Positions 7,041 through 15,972 of a stretch of 26,554 nt of DNA are shown here, piece after piece. The notes under the pieces were generated by a model. It searched no databases. It had not been told where the DNA came from and was given only the letters and a program-made list of their open reading frames with translations. Both the position numbers and the translations under genes were made by a program. This DNA is from JACKDX01 sp964640175 (GTDB lineage: Bacteria; Myxococcota_A; Polyangia; Polyangiales; GCA-016699535): assembly GCA_964640175.1 (NCBI GenBank), contig CAZXFW010000017.1:1-26554 (forward strand), read 5' to 3'. Every line of letters begins with the position of its first letter. Position 1 is the stretch's first letter.

Positions 7041-7621
7041 TCATTGCGTTTCTTGTGGGTGTTCTTGCAAGTTGCGGCAATAAGGATGGCCAAGTCTCGC
7101 CTGAGGCAGCGCCTGCTTCACGAGTCAATGCGATTGCCTCTAAAAAAGAGCAGGTTTCGCTGGATGCGTTTTGTGATGTTCGCGAGCCTTTGGCTCAAGC
7201 CAAGGTGTTTCGGTTGCCGCCTTTGGCCGAGGCGTCGTCGAACGCGTTTAAAGGTTGGCGCTGGACCAATGTGTGGGCTACGTGGTGTCAGCCTTGCATT
7301 GAAGAAATGCCTCGCTTAGTGGAATGGGAAACTAAGCTCAACCAGCAGGGTAAACAGATTGAATTGGAGTTTTTATCCGTTGATTCAACATCGGAAATCG
7401 TTGCTACGTTTCGAGCCGAGCATCCTTTAACTCCTGCGAGCGTGCGCATTGCGGATTTTGGATTGCTGTCCGAATGGTTGACGTTTTTGGGTCTGGATTC
7501 GGGGGCAACCATCCCCATTCATGTGATTACCAATCCATCTGGCCGCATTCGCTGCGTGCGTACTGGCGCGATCAATGAAACAGACTATCCGGCGATTCGT
7601 GAGTTACTGGTTCAGGGGTAA
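7019..7621 (+). CDS. TlpA-like thioredoxin-fold lipoprotein
   Basis: The 200-residue protein starts MDRLQIIIIAFLVGVLASCG, a lipoprotein signal with lipobox L-A-S-C19, so it should be membrane-anchored on the periplasmic side. A thioredoxin fold follows, with the active site W89-C90-Q-P-C93 after TNVWAT, and the cis-proline loop near T164-I-P166. This arrangement is typical of TlpA/ResA-type thiol reductases that keep selected periplasmic cysteines reduced. Two more cysteines lie at 52 and 179. The ATG at 7019 lies 22 bases inside the end of the OmpA-like gene. It is the last gene of the operon, before a hairpin terminator. A reductive role beside an oxidase is inference from the family. Confidence 0.85.
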   Translation: MDRLQIIIIAFLVGVLASCGNKDGQVSPEAAPASRVNAIASKKEQVSLDAFCDVREPLAQAKVFRLPPLAEASSNAFKGWRWTNVWATWCQPCIEEMPRLVEWETKLNQQGKQIELEFLSVDSTSEIVATFRAEHPLTPASVRIADFGLLSEWLTFLGLDSGATIPIHVITNPSGRIRCVRTGAINETDYPAIRELLVQG

Positions 7622-7627
7622 ATAAAA

Positions 7628-7669
7628 AAACACCTTAACGCGAAGAAGTATGTTCGCATTAAGGTGTTT
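7628..7669. terminator. Hairpin terminator between converging genes
   Basis: AAACACCTTAACGCGAA (7628-7644) pairs with TTCGCATTAAGGTGTTT (7653-7669), a 17-bp stem with one C-A mismatch and an 8-base loop. On the minus strand it is followed by a T-run (AAAAAAA at 7624-7630), making a good rho-independent terminator for yceI. On the plus strand the T-run is short, so it may stop the TlpA transcript less well. It lies seven bases after the TlpA stop. Confidence 0.85.
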
Positions 7670-7694
7670 ATGGGCTGTACGTAAAAGTGGTCCC

Positions 7695-8273
7695 TTACTT
7701 TTGAAGCTCAAGGTGGATTGTAATGTCGATGTCGTCACCTACAAGAATGCCGCCTGCCTCAAGGGTCTTGTTCCACGTCATGCCATAGACGCTTCGTTTG
7801 ATGGTCGTGGTTGCTTCAACACCACGCACGGTGGATCCGAAAGGACTCTGAACAGGATCGGTAACTTTAGCTTTAAGAGTGACAGGCTTAGTCACGCCAT
7901 GAATGGTGAGATCGCCAGTGACTTTCCAATCTTTTCCAGCTTTGACGATTTTTGTGCTGGCAAAGTGGATGGTAGGATACTTTTTGACGTCCAGAAAATC
8001 TGGGCTTTTCAAATGTTCATCGCGTTTTGGGTTTCTGGTGTTGATGGTTGAAGGATCCAAAGTGACATCGATAATGCTTGCTGTGGGCTTTTTTTCATCG
8101 AGTTCGACTTTGCCCTTGATGCCTTGAATGCTACCCGTCACCGTGCTCACCATCAGATGTTTGACCGAAAAATCTGCGGAACTATGATCAGGATCGATTT
8201 TCCATGCGTCCGCAAAGGCGACTAAAGGAATAAGCCAGAGCAACACAACTAAGCTTAGTATACGAGCTTTCAT
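7695..8273 (-). CDS. YceI-family periplasmic protein
   Basis: The 192-residue protein carries a signal peptide with likely cleavage near A21 or A23 (LVAFADA). The mature part is a full YceI/lipocalin-like beta-barrel: AWKIDPDHSSADFSVKHL at the start, SPDFLDVKKYPTIHFAST in the middle and LTIHGVTKPVTL towards the end. Family members bind amphipathic molecules such as polyisoprenoid quinones, in the periplasm. The ATG at 8273 overlaps the putP stop by four bases (ATGA) and has a strong GGAGGT site (8279-8284 on the minus strand). It ends before a strong hairpin terminator. The ligand in this organism is unknown. Confidence 0.92.
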   Translation of the reverse strand: MKARILSLVVLLWLIPLVAFADAWKIDPDHSSADFSVKHLMVSTVTGSIQGIKGKVELDEKKPTASIIDVTLDPSTINTRNPKRDEHLKSPDFLDVKKYPTIHFASTKIVKAGKDWKVTGDLTIHGVTKPVTLKAKVTDPVQSPFGSTVRGVEATTTIKRSVYGMTWNKTLEAGGILVGDDIDITIHLELQK

Positions 8274-9679
8274 GATTTACCTCCAAGTTGAAAGCGTTGA
8301 TGTATAACCCCAATAATCAGGATGCTCAAGCTGCCAAAAACAAATCCCGGAGCGAGTTCATAGAGATCAAAAATCCCGCCATCCAGATGTTTCCAAATGA
8401 TCACGGTGACAGCCCCAACCACCATGCTTACAAGGACACCAACGCGGGTAGTGTGTGGCCAAAGCAACATGAAGACGATGGCTGGTCCAAATGATGCGCC
8501 AAATCCTGCCCATGCGTAGGCTACAAGGTCAAGGACTTTGCTTTTGGGATCCATGCTCAAACACAATGCGATACACGCGATGACAAGCACAGCAATACGT
8601 CCGAGCCATACCAGCTCTTTTTGAGAGGCCTGACGCCGAAAGAAGGCATGGTAAAAATCTTCCGTAACCGTGGCAGCGCAAACCAAAAGCTGCGCAGAGA
8701 CGGTGCTCATAATGGCAGCCAGGATAGCTACCAACAAAAGCCCCGTAATCCACGGATTAAAGAGCACCTGTGCAAGTATGATAAACACCTTCTCGGGGTG
8801 TTTGAGCGGAGATTGTGTGAAGTATACCTGACCAAGCCAACCGATGAGCATGGCGCCAAGCAGGCATAACACCATCCAGACCATACCGATCCGTCGGGCA
8901 ACGGGCATGTCTTCGACGCGTTTGAGCGACATAAACCGCACCAGGATGTGGGGCTGTCCGAAATAACCAAGCCCCCACGCCAACAGGGAAATGGTGCCTA
9001 TCGGGCCGCCTTCGAACCATTTGGAGTTGTGCAGGTTATGTGAAACCTCGTTAAGGCCGAGGATTCCAATCAACATGCAAGGAACAATCAGCAAGGCTAA
9101 CAACATCAGCAAGGCTTGAAAGAAATCAGTCCAGCTTACTGCGTTAAAGCCTCCAAGAAAGGTATAGCCAACAATGACCGCCGTGCCCACGTAAAGCGCA
9201 AGATGGTAGTCGAAGCGGAAAGTTTCTTCGAACAGAATGGCTCCACTAACCAGTCCGGCTGCCGTATAAATGGTGAAGAACACTAAAATAACGAGTGCCG
9301 AGACAATGCGCACTAAACGAGAGCGATCTGAAAAATGAAATTCCATAAAATCTGGCAATGTAAGTGAGTCATTGCTGCGTTCAGTCGCTATGCGAAGACG
9401 TGGTGCGATAAGGAGCCAGTTGCAGTAAGCCCCTAGGACGAGGCCCACCGCCATCCACACATTCGAAGTCCCGCCTGCATACAGGGCTCCGGGCAAGCCT
9501 AAAAGCAGCCAACCGCTCATGTCGGAGGAGCCGGCACTTAGGGCGGTCACAGGGGCGTTCAGCGTTCTTCCCCCTAGAATGTAGTCAGAAAGACTGTCAG
9601 TGCTATGGTAGAAGCGAATGCCGATGAACAGCATGGCAGTCAAGTAGACAATGCATACGATAACGACAGGAAGGCTCAC
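8270..9679 (-). CDS. putP: Sodium/proline symporter, PutP-like
   Basis: The 469-residue membrane transporter belongs to the sodium:solute symporter family and closely follows E. coli PutP. SDYILGGRTLNAPVTALSAG leads into SSDMSGWLLLGLPGA, which carries the conserved sodium-site aspartate. MSTVSAQLLVCAATVTED matches the Ser-Thr segment used for sodium and proline binding. About 12-13 membrane helices are expected. The predicted role is proline uptake driven by sodium. The start is a GTG at 9679 without a clear ribosome-binding site. It is divergent from ilvD and its end overlaps yceI by four bases. A related solute cannot be excluded, but the motif match favours proline. Confidence 0.88.
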   Translation of the reverse strand: MSLPVVIVCIVYLTAMLFIGIRFYHSTDSLSDYILGGRTLNAPVTALSAGSSDMSGWLLLGLPGALYAGGTSNVWMAVGLVLGAYCNWLLIAPRLRIATERSNDSLTLPDFMEFHFSDRSRLVRIVSALVILVFFTIYTAAGLVSGAILFEETFRFDYHLALYVGTAVIVGYTFLGGFNAVSWTDFFQALLMLLALLIVPCMLIGILGLNEVSHNLHNSKWFEGGPIGTISLLAWGLGYFGQPHILVRFMSLKRVEDMPVARRIGMVWMVLCLLGAMLIGWLGQVYFTQSPLKHPEKVFIILAQVLFNPWITGLLLVAILAAIMSTVSAQLLVCAATVTEDFYHAFFRRQASQKELVWLGRIAVLVIACIALCLSMDPKSKVLDLVAYAWAGFGASFGPAIVFMLLWPHTTRVGVLVSMVVGAVTVIIWKHLDGGIFDLYELAPGFVFGSLSILIIGVIHQRFQLGGKS

Positions 9680-9759
9680 AGGAGGCAGGCTAAAAGAACA
9701 ACGTCGGATTGTGAATATACACCGTGAGTTTTTTCCATAGACTGAGTAATCTTCGAGAC
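9680..9759. promoter_or_regulatory. Divergent intergenic region, putP and ilvD
   Basis: These 80 bases separate the putP GTG from the ilvD ATG and must hold the promoters for both units, including the long biosynthetic operon. I see no convincing -35/-10 pair, attenuator hairpin or strong inverted repeat in it. A GTG at 9724 would extend IlvD by 12 residues. Confidence 0.35.
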
Positions 9760-11481
9760 ATGACTACTGAACCCTCCTTAAAAAAACCGTTGAATCGTTA
9801 CAGCAGCCGGATCACACAGCCCAAAGCACAAGGGGCTTCTCAGGCGATGCTGTATGCCACGGGGCTTGGACCAGACGAGATGGACAAGGCTCAGGTTGGC
9901 ATTGCCAGCATGTGGTTTGAAGGCAACCCCTGTAACATGCACTTGCTGGAGCTTGCCGCTGAAGTGAAAGCAGGGGTTGTTGATGCAGGTTTGGTAGGCA
10001 TGCGTTTTAATACCATTGGTGTTTCGGATGGCATTTCAATGGGTACGGACGGAATGAGTTATTCGTTGCAATCACGTGATTTGATTGCAGACAGCATTGA
10101 AACAGTTATGGGGGCACAGTGGTATGATGCCAATATTTCGCTTCCAGGCTGTGACAAGAACATGCCAGGGTGCATCATGGCGATGTTGCGCCTGAATCGG
10201 CCTGCGTTGATGGTGTATGGAGGCACCATCCGTGCAGGACGTAGTGCTTCGGGCAAGGCGTTGGATGTGGTCTCGGCGTTTCAATCGTATGGAGAGGCGC
10301 TTAGTGCCCGCATCACGGAAGCCGAGCGTTGTGACATTGTGCGGCATGCATGCCCAGGTGCAGGCGCCTGCGGTGGTATGTATACTGCGAACACCATGGC
10401 TTCTGCGATTGAAGCCATGGGGATGGCGCTTCCTTACAGTTCTTCGACGCCTGCGGAAGATCCTGGGAAGAAGCGTGAGTGTCATCAGGCAGGCGCTGCC
10501 ATACGTCAATTGTTAGAGCGGGATATAAAGCCCAGAGACATCGTCACGCGTAAGGCGCTTGAAAACGCTATGGTATTGGTAACGGTACTTGGTGGCTCCA
10601 CCAATGCGGTGCTGCACTTGCTAGCCATTGCACACGCTGCAGAGGTAGCGCTCAGCATCAACGACTTCCAGGCAGTCAGCGATCGAATCCCAGTGTTGGC
10701 GGACCTCAAGCCCAGCGGAAAGTTTGTCATGGAGGATTTGCATGCGGTGGGCGGAGTCCCTGCAGTGCTTAAGCTTTTACTTGAGCGAGGCATGCTTAAT
10801 GGTGAGTGTATGACCGTGACAGGTCGTACCCTCGCTGCAAATCTGGCCGACGTCCCGGGGCTTAAGGATGGCCAACAGGTCATCGCTCCCTGGATCGCTC
10901 CCATCAAGGCTACGGGTCATATTCGCATTCTCCATGGCTCTTTGGCTCCGGAAGGAGCCGTGGCCAAAATCACAGGAAAAGAAGGGCTACACTTTTCTGG
11001 GCCGGCACGCGTGTTTGATTCCGAAGAGGCGATGCTGGCGGCAGTGGAAGAGAAGCGCATTCATAAAGGAGATGTGATTGTCATTCGCTATGAAGGGCCT
11101 AAGGGTGGCCCGGGCATGCCCGAGATGCTCTCGCCAACGTCTGTCATCATGGGGGCGGGGCTAGGCAACGATGTGGCTCTTATCACGGATGGGCGATTTT
11201 CCGGGGGCTCCCATGGCTTTATCATCGGGCATGTCAGTCCCGAGGCTCAGGACGGAGGACCCATCGCATTGGTACAAGACAACGACATGATCACCATCGA
11301 CGCAGAACGCAATACCATTGATGTGGCGCTCGATGCAGATGAGCTGGCCACGCGTCGAAAAAAGTGGGCACCTCCGCCTTTTAAGGCTACAGCAGGAGCC
11401 CTCTATCGGTATATCACCAGCGTTAGCTCTGCATCGCGAGGGTGCCTTACCGATCTTGGGCCAAACCTAAAACAAGGGTAG
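9760..11481 (+). CDS. ilvD: Dihydroxy-acid dehydratase
   Basis: It removes water from 2,3-dihydroxy-3-methylbutanoate and its ethyl homologue, the third common step of valine, isoleucine and leucine synthesis, in the cytosol. The 573 residues match the family length. All three iron-sulfur cysteines are present: NPC58, GC131DKNMPGC and GAC204GGMYTANTM. The C-terminal part shows GPKGGPGMPEML and TDGRFSGGSHGFIIGHVSPEA. I chose the ATG at 9760 because the protein then starts MTTEPSLKKPLNRYSSRIT, near the usual N-terminus; an upstream GTG at 9724 is possible. It leads a run of seven same-strand genes, with 28 bases to argB. Confidence 0.95.
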   Translation: MTTEPSLKKPLNRYSSRITQPKAQGASQAMLYATGLGPDEMDKAQVGIASMWFEGNPCNMHLLELAAEVKAGVVDAGLVGMRFNTIGVSDGISMGTDGMSYSLQSRDLIADSIETVMGAQWYDANISLPGCDKNMPGCIMAMLRLNRPALMVYGGTIRAGRSASGKALDVVSAFQSYGEALSARITEAERCDIVRHACPGAGACGGMYTANTMASAIEAMGMALPYSSSTPAEDPGKKRECHQAGAAIRQLLERDIKPRDIVTRKALENAMVLVTVLGGSTNAVLHLLAIAHAAEVALSINDFQAVSDRIPVLADLKPSGKFVMEDLHAVGGVPAVLKLLLERGMLNGECMTVTGRTLAANLADVPGLKDGQQVIAPWIAPIKATGHIRILHGSLAPEGAVAKITGKEGLHFSGPARVFDSEEAMLAAVEEKRIHKGDVIVIRYEGPKGGPGMPEMLSPTSVIMGAGLGNDVALITDGRFSGGSHGFIIGHVSPEAQDGGPIALVQDNDMITIDAERNTIDVALDADELATRRKKWAPPPFKATAGALYRYITSVSSASRGCLTDLGPNLKQG

Positions 11482-11509
11482 AGTTGTTCGACCGACTCCG
11501 AGTGTTGTC

Positions 11510-12388
11510 ATGCAAGAGCTCATTCAAAAAGCATCTATTTTACACGAGGCATTGCCTTACATTCGGCGGTTTCGCGGGCAGACATTCATTATCAAATATG
11601 GTGGTCATGCCATGGTTGATTCTGCACTCCGCGATAGTTTTGCTCGCGATGTGCTGCTATTGAAATTTGTCGGGTTGAACCCTGTGGTGGTGCACGGTGG
11701 TGGCCCCCAAATCGATGAAACGCTTGCCTCCATGGGAGTGGTTTCAGATCGTATCGATGGACTACGCGTGACGGATGACCGTACCATGGGCGTGGTTGAA
11801 ATGGTGCTTGGCGGTAAGACCAATCAAGAGATTGTGTCTTTGATTTGCTCCCATGGCGGACGTGCCGTGGGACTAACTGGCAAAGATGATGCATTTATGG
11901 TCGCTGAGAAGGTTGAACGCATGCGTACCAAGGCAGGCAAGTGGGTTGACCCTGGACGGGTTGGGGTAGTTAAGCATGTGCGTCCTGGACTAGTGGAGCA
12001 ATTGGTTTCAGGCGGATTCATTCCAGTGATTGCGCCTGTGGCGGTGGATGAACAAGGACAAGCCCTTAATGTCAACGCTGACATTGTGGCAGGTAAGGTT
12101 GCAGAGGCACTTCATGCTGAAAAATTAGTGCTTATGACCGATATCGAAGGTGTATGCGACGCTGACGGGAAGCTTATGCGCTCGCTAACGGCCAAAGAAG
12201 CCAAAGTGCTCCGCCAACAAGGTGTGATTGTTGGAGGGATGATCCCGAAAGTTCAGTGCGCCTTAGACGCACTACAAAGTGGCGTGCGAAAAGCGCATAT
12301 CATTGATGGAAGAATGCAGCACGCTGTGTTGCTTGAGCTCTTTACCGACAGGGGCATTGGTACAGAGATACGCGAAAGAGCAGAATAA
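11510..12388 (+). CDS. argB: Acetylglutamate kinase
   Basis: It phosphorylates N-acetylglutamate with ATP, the second step of arginine synthesis, in the cytosol. The 292-residue protein shows the nucleotide-binding lysine region FIIKYGGHAM (25-34), VVVHGGGPQID, LTGKDDA, NVNADIVAG and GGMIPKVQCAL. It carries an N-terminal extension, QELIQKASILHEALPYIRRF, like the helix found in hexameric kinases inhibited by arginine and absent from the shorter E. coli enzyme. Feedback inhibition by arginine is therefore likely by family knowledge. The ATG has no strong ribosome-binding site. The next gene, argD, starts one base after the stop. Confidence 0.96.
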   Translation: MQELIQKASILHEALPYIRRFRGQTFIIKYGGHAMVDSALRDSFARDVLLLKFVGLNPVVVHGGGPQIDETLASMGVVSDRIDGLRVTDDRTMGVVEMVLGGKTNQEIVSLICSHGGRAVGLTGKDDAFMVAEKVERMRTKAGKWVDPGRVGVVKHVRPGLVEQLVSGGFIPVIAPVAVDEQGQALNVNADIVAGKVAEALHAEKLVLMTDIEGVCDADGKLMRSLTAKEAKVLRQQGVIVGGMIPKVQCALDALQSGVRKAHIIDGRMQHAVLLELFTDRGIGTEIRERAE

Positions 12389-12389
12389 T

Positions 12390-13601
12390 ATGTCGAACAG
12401 TGCTGAGTTACTTAAGATAGCTACACAAACATTTACAGCCAACATGCGTCCAGCTTCGATTGTTTTCGAGCGTGGCAGTGGCTGCCGGTTATGGGATGTT
12501 GAAGGGCGTGAATATCTGGACTTATGTGCTGGGATTGCCGTGGTCTCCGTAGGACATAGCCATCCTAGGCTTGTCAGCGCGATTCAAGACCAGTGTGCTC
12601 AGCTCATGCATGTATCTAACTTGTTTTTTAACGACAAAGTCATCGCGCTGGCCAAAGCGGTGACTCAGCGTACGGTGTTTGACCGAGTTTACTTTGGCAA
12701 CAGTGGCACAGAGGCCATTGAAGCGTTGATCAAACTTGCCCGACGGTATCATCACGAGCAAGGACGGTCTTCGCGTACAGGACTGATTGCTGCTGAACAA
12801 AGCTTTCATGGTCGAACCATGGGATCGCTAAGCTTGACTGGCCAGTCCAAGTACCACGTGGGGATGGGACCTTTGTTGCAAGGCGTACAGCGTGTGCCGT
12901 ACAACGACCTCAAGGCACTCGAACAAGCTATCCAACCCGACACTGCAGCCGTGATCTTGGAGCCAGTACAGGCTGAAGGGGGCATTTTTGAAGGCACAGA
13001 AACGTACTTCCGAGGAGTACGTGAGCTATGTGATCACCATCAGGTGTTGCTGTTTTTTGATGAAGTGCAAACGGGATATGGACGGACAGGCACGTTTCTA
13101 GCCCACGAATGGACCGGGGTTGAACCTGATGGATGTGCCTTAGCCAAAGGCATGGGCGGCGGCTTCCCAATCGGTGCAATTGCCGTCAAGGAGTTCCTCA
13201 AAGACGGACTTCCTGCAGGCAGCCATGCCACCACATTTGGAGGTAACGCATTGGCGTGCGCAGCAGGCCTTGCTGTGCTGAAAATTTTTGATGAAGAAAA
13301 CATCCTTGAACATGTGCAGAAGGTTGGAGCGCATTTAAGCCAAGGGTTGCGCACTCTCCGATCTGCATTGCCATCGGGTGTTGTGACGGCACAACGTGGC
13401 AGAGGCTTGCTTCAAGGATTGGCTTTGGCAGATCATGTGGATGCGTTGGCTGTACTTGCGAAAATTCGTGAACGCGGTGTGTTGTTGTCACTCGCTGGGG
13501 GCTCTGTCTTACGTTTTTCCCCACCGCTTATCGTGACAGAAGCCGAAATTGATCGAGGCCTCGGCGTGGTGCAAGAAGTACTGTCTCAGGTTGAAGGATA
13601 A
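12390..13601 (+). CDS. argD: Acetylornithine aminotransferase
   Basis: This pyridoxal-phosphate enzyme transfers an amino group between glutamate and N-acetylglutamate semialdehyde to give N-acetylornithine. The 403 residues show cofactor contacts NSGTEA (104-109), SFHGRT (138-143) and FFDEVQTGYGRTG (222-234, D224), and the Schiff-base lysine K253 in LAKGMGGGFPIG. ATG at 12390 is chosen over an ATG at 12279, which lies deep inside argB and would add 37 unrelated residues. It sits one base after argB and three before argF. Class-III aminotransferases are similar to one another, but the arg neighbours settle the assignment. Confidence 0.95.
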   Translation: MSNSAELLKIATQTFTANMRPASIVFERGSGCRLWDVEGREYLDLCAGIAVVSVGHSHPRLVSAIQDQCAQLMHVSNLFFNDKVIALAKAVTQRTVFDRVYFGNSGTEAIEALIKLARRYHHEQGRSSRTGLIAAEQSFHGRTMGSLSLTGQSKYHVGMGPLLQGVQRVPYNDLKALEQAIQPDTAAVILEPVQAEGGIFEGTETYFRGVRELCDHHQVLLFFDEVQTGYGRTGTFLAHEWTGVEPDGCALAKGMGGGFPIGAIAVKEFLKDGLPAGSHATTFGGNALACAAGLAVLKIFDEENILEHVQKVGAHLSQGLRTLRSALPSGVVTAQRGRGLLQGLALADHVDALAVLAKIRERGVLLSLAGGSVLRFSPPLIVTEAEIDRGLGVVQEVLSQVEG

Positions 13602-13604
13602 CGA

Positions 13605-14525
13605 ATGGCAAAACATCTATGCACCTTGATGGATCTGGGCACCGATGGGTTGCTGCAGGTGCTTGAACGCGCTAGGCAGCTCAAGGCCTTGAGAGGAAGC
13701 GTTGAGCATCCAAAGCCACTCGCGCAACAAAGTGTGGGAGTGTTGTTGGAGAAAGCCTCGACACGCACGCGCGTGTCTTTTGAGGTAGGCATTCATGAAC
13801 TGGGTGGACACCCCGTCGTGTTAGAGGCCGAAGCGTTGCAATTGCAGCGTGGCGAAACGGTTGAGGATACTGCTCGGGTACTTTCCCGATACGTCCATGC
13901 GGTAGTCTATCGGACGCATGGTCATGATCGCATCGAAGCGCTTGCGCGTTATGCAACCATTCCTGTGATCAATGGCTTATCGGACAGTTATCACCCTTGT
14001 CAGCTACTCGCGGATCTCATGACTATTCAAGAATCGTTGGCTGTTCCTTTTGACACACTCAAGGTGGCTTGGATTGGCGATGGGAACAACATGGCGCATT
14101 CTTGGATCAACGCTGCGGCGTTGCTTGGGTTTGAGCTTTTCATGGCTACTCCTTTAGCCTACCAACCAAACGCTGAAATTTTGAATCGTGCTCGTCAGAT
14201 GCCTGGCAGCAGGATTTTTCTAGGTGAAAAGGCCGAAGAAGCAGTCGCCAATGCTCACGTGGTTTCAACGGATGTATGGACGAGTATGGGACAGGAGCAG
14301 GAAAACCACACTAGGCGCAGGGCATTTGCTGCCTATACAGTGACTGAAGCGTTGATGAAACAAGCCGCAAGAGATGCTATATTCCTACACTGTTTACCGG
14401 TGCATCGCGGTGAGGAGGTCGAGGCGGCAGTGATTGATGGCCCAAGTGCTCGTGTATGGCAGGAAGCAGAGAACCGATTGCACGCTCAAAAGGCTCTGCT
14501 GGAGTGGCTTGTTTCGGTTCCATGA
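13605..14525 (+). CDS. argF: Ornithine carbamoyltransferase
   Basis: It joins ornithine and carbamoyl phosphate to citrulline, in the cytosol. The 306 residues show the carbamoyl-phosphate motif S52-TRTR, HPCQ (130-133), the ornithine-side segment DVWTSMGQE (223-231) and HCLPVHRG (262-269, usually HCLPAHRG). The ATG follows AAGGATAACGA, a good ribosome-binding site inside the argD end. Its TGA overlaps the ATG of the J-domain gene by four bases (14522-14525), so those two genes are likely translationally coupled. Confidence 0.95.
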   Translation: MAKHLCTLMDLGTDGLLQVLERARQLKALRGSVEHPKPLAQQSVGVLLEKASTRTRVSFEVGIHELGGHPVVLEAEALQLQRGETVEDTARVLSRYVHAVVYRTHGHDRIEALARYATIPVINGLSDSYHPCQLLADLMTIQESLAVPFDTLKVAWIGDGNNMAHSWINAAALLGFELFMATPLAYQPNAEILNRARQMPGSRIFLGEKAEEAVANAHVVSTDVWTSMGQEQENHTRRRAFAAYTVTEALMKQAARDAIFLHCLPVHRGEEVEAAVIDGPSARVWQEAENRLHAQKALLEWLVSVP

Positions 14526-15931
14526 GTCCCAATACCAACCTGCTAAGGGGTGTTCCTAAAGTTAACAAACATGTTGACGTGCGTCGTTTCACGTTGAGCA
14601 CACAAGAAGCGTATCTTTTAACATGCATCGATGGCGTCATAGGAGTGCCCGAGTTGGCAGCGATGACGGGCTTAGGTATTTCGCCAGTGCAGACCATGCT
14701 TCAGCGCTTTGAACAACTCGGACTTATTAAATGGACTCACGCTGCGAGTGCCGTTCCGATGACGCCAAATGAGGCAGTGATACAGCGTCCTAGAGCGTCG
14801 CACGTTCCAGATGATGAAGTGGAGATTGATGAAGCACGCCGTGGGCAGATTGAAACCATGTTAACTCGCCTTGAGACGGATAACTACTACGTGCTGTTAG
14901 GGGTCAAGCTCAATGCAGATAAAGACGAGATTCGTAAAGCCTATTTTTCATTATCCAAGCTTTATCATCCAGATTCCATGTATGGCAAAAAGATTGGCGC
15001 TTATCGTGGAAAGATGGAAAAAATCTTTGCCCAGCTCAGTGAAGCCTATGAAATTTTAGGAAAACACGCGAGTCGTACGGAATACGATCAATACCTAAAA
15101 TCTCAAGCCAATACGCATGTGACAGAGGAACTTTTTAGCACTGAAGTCGAGGCAGATACCCCAACCGAATCTTCTCCGGTTTCGCCCATAGCGTCTGCAG
15201 TGCCTTCGGATACACGATCTTCAGAGGCTTCCCATACCGAAAGGTTTCGGCAGGTCGCTGCAAAACGTTTACTAAAAACCATGGGTCGTTCTTTGCCGCC
15301 TGCGGCTCCGACACATGGCTCAACGACACGCCAAGCTCAGGCCAAGCAGCTTGCAAGAGAAGTCTTGTCATTGCGAAAGGGGGGCTCGGCGGTGCGATCG
15401 GGCATAGGAAAAGCCACCCATTTTCTAAGGGCGGCAAAAGATGCAGAGCAGGGGGGCGATTTGCCTGCAGCAATGAACGCATTGCGTTTAGCGAAGGGAC
15501 TGGCACCTAAGAATCCAGACATTGCTACAGAATATGTGCGTGTGCGACAACTTGTGGCTGAGAAACTGCTTGGCGATTATGTTGTGCAGGCTCGCTACGA
15601 AGAACGCCGCAAAAAATGGGGGCCGGCTGCGGATTCCTGGGCCAAAGTTGCCGATATGAAACCGGAAGACGCTCCCAGTCACCGGTATGTTGCCATGGCC
15701 CTGCTTGAAGGTCAGGGTGATATGCGCAGGGCTCAAAAGTATGCCAAACGTGCCGTAGAGCTTGATCCTGAAAATCCTGAAAATCGTACAATTTTGGCGA
15801 AAGTGTTCATGGAACAAGGGCTCAAGCGTAATGCACAGCGGGAGCTTGAGGAGGGCCTGAGCCTTTCGCCTCATGATGCGACGATCAAGGAGCTTCTCAA
15901 ACAAGTTAAACAAGGGGCGCCCACTCAATAG
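14522..15931 (+). CDS. J-domain co-chaperone with N-terminal winged-helix-like region and C-terminal TPRs
   Basis: The 469-residue protein is not a canonical DnaJ: no Gly/Phe region and no zinc fingers. Residues about 20-70 look like a small helical, winged-helix-like unit (LSTQEAYLLTCIDG then VQTMLQRFEQLGLIKW). Residues about 121-192 are a J domain with HPD at 149-151, which is the Hsp70-stimulating motif. A low-complexity Ser/Thr/Pro/Ala linker follows, and residues about 300-465 form TPR-like helices including the clear repeat YAKRAVELDPENPENR. It likely delivers specific clients to the DnaK encoded 41 bases downstream. An ATG at 14456 inside argF is rejected in favour of the coupled start at 14522. 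No membrane segment is seen. Confidence 0.88.
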   Translation: MSPNTNLLRGVPKVNKHVDVRRFTLSTQEAYLLTCIDGVIGVPELAAMTGLGISPVQTMLQRFEQLGLIKWTHAASAVPMTPNEAVIQRPRASHVPDDEVEIDEARRGQIETMLTRLETDNYYVLLGVKLNADKDEIRKAYFSLSKLYHPDSMYGKKIGAYRGKMEKIFAQLSEAYEILGKHASRTEYDQYLKSQANTHVTEELFSTEVEADTPTESSPVSPIASAVPSDTRSSEASHTERFRQVAAKRLLKTMGRSLPPAAPTHGSTTRQAQAKQLAREVLSLRKGGSAVRSGIGKATHFLRAAKDAEQGGDLPAAMNALRLAKGLAPKNPDIATEYVRVRQLVAEKLLGDYVVQARYEERRKKWGPAADSWAKVADMKPEDAPSHRYVAMALLEGQGDMRRAQKYAKRAVELDPENPENRTILAKVFMEQGLKRNAQRELEEGLSLSPHDATIKELLKQVKQGAPTQ

Positions 15932-15972
15932 CGGTACGAATGTGAATATGATATGTCCGGGCAGGAACACGT

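Noticed and set aside
7650..8051. 133-codon plus-strand frame
   Set aside because: It lies antisense to yceI, which is a clear family member, and starts inside the terminator hairpin.
10072..10509. 145-codon minus-strand frame
   Set aside because: It is antisense to the conserved iron-sulfur region of ilvD and has no family resemblance.
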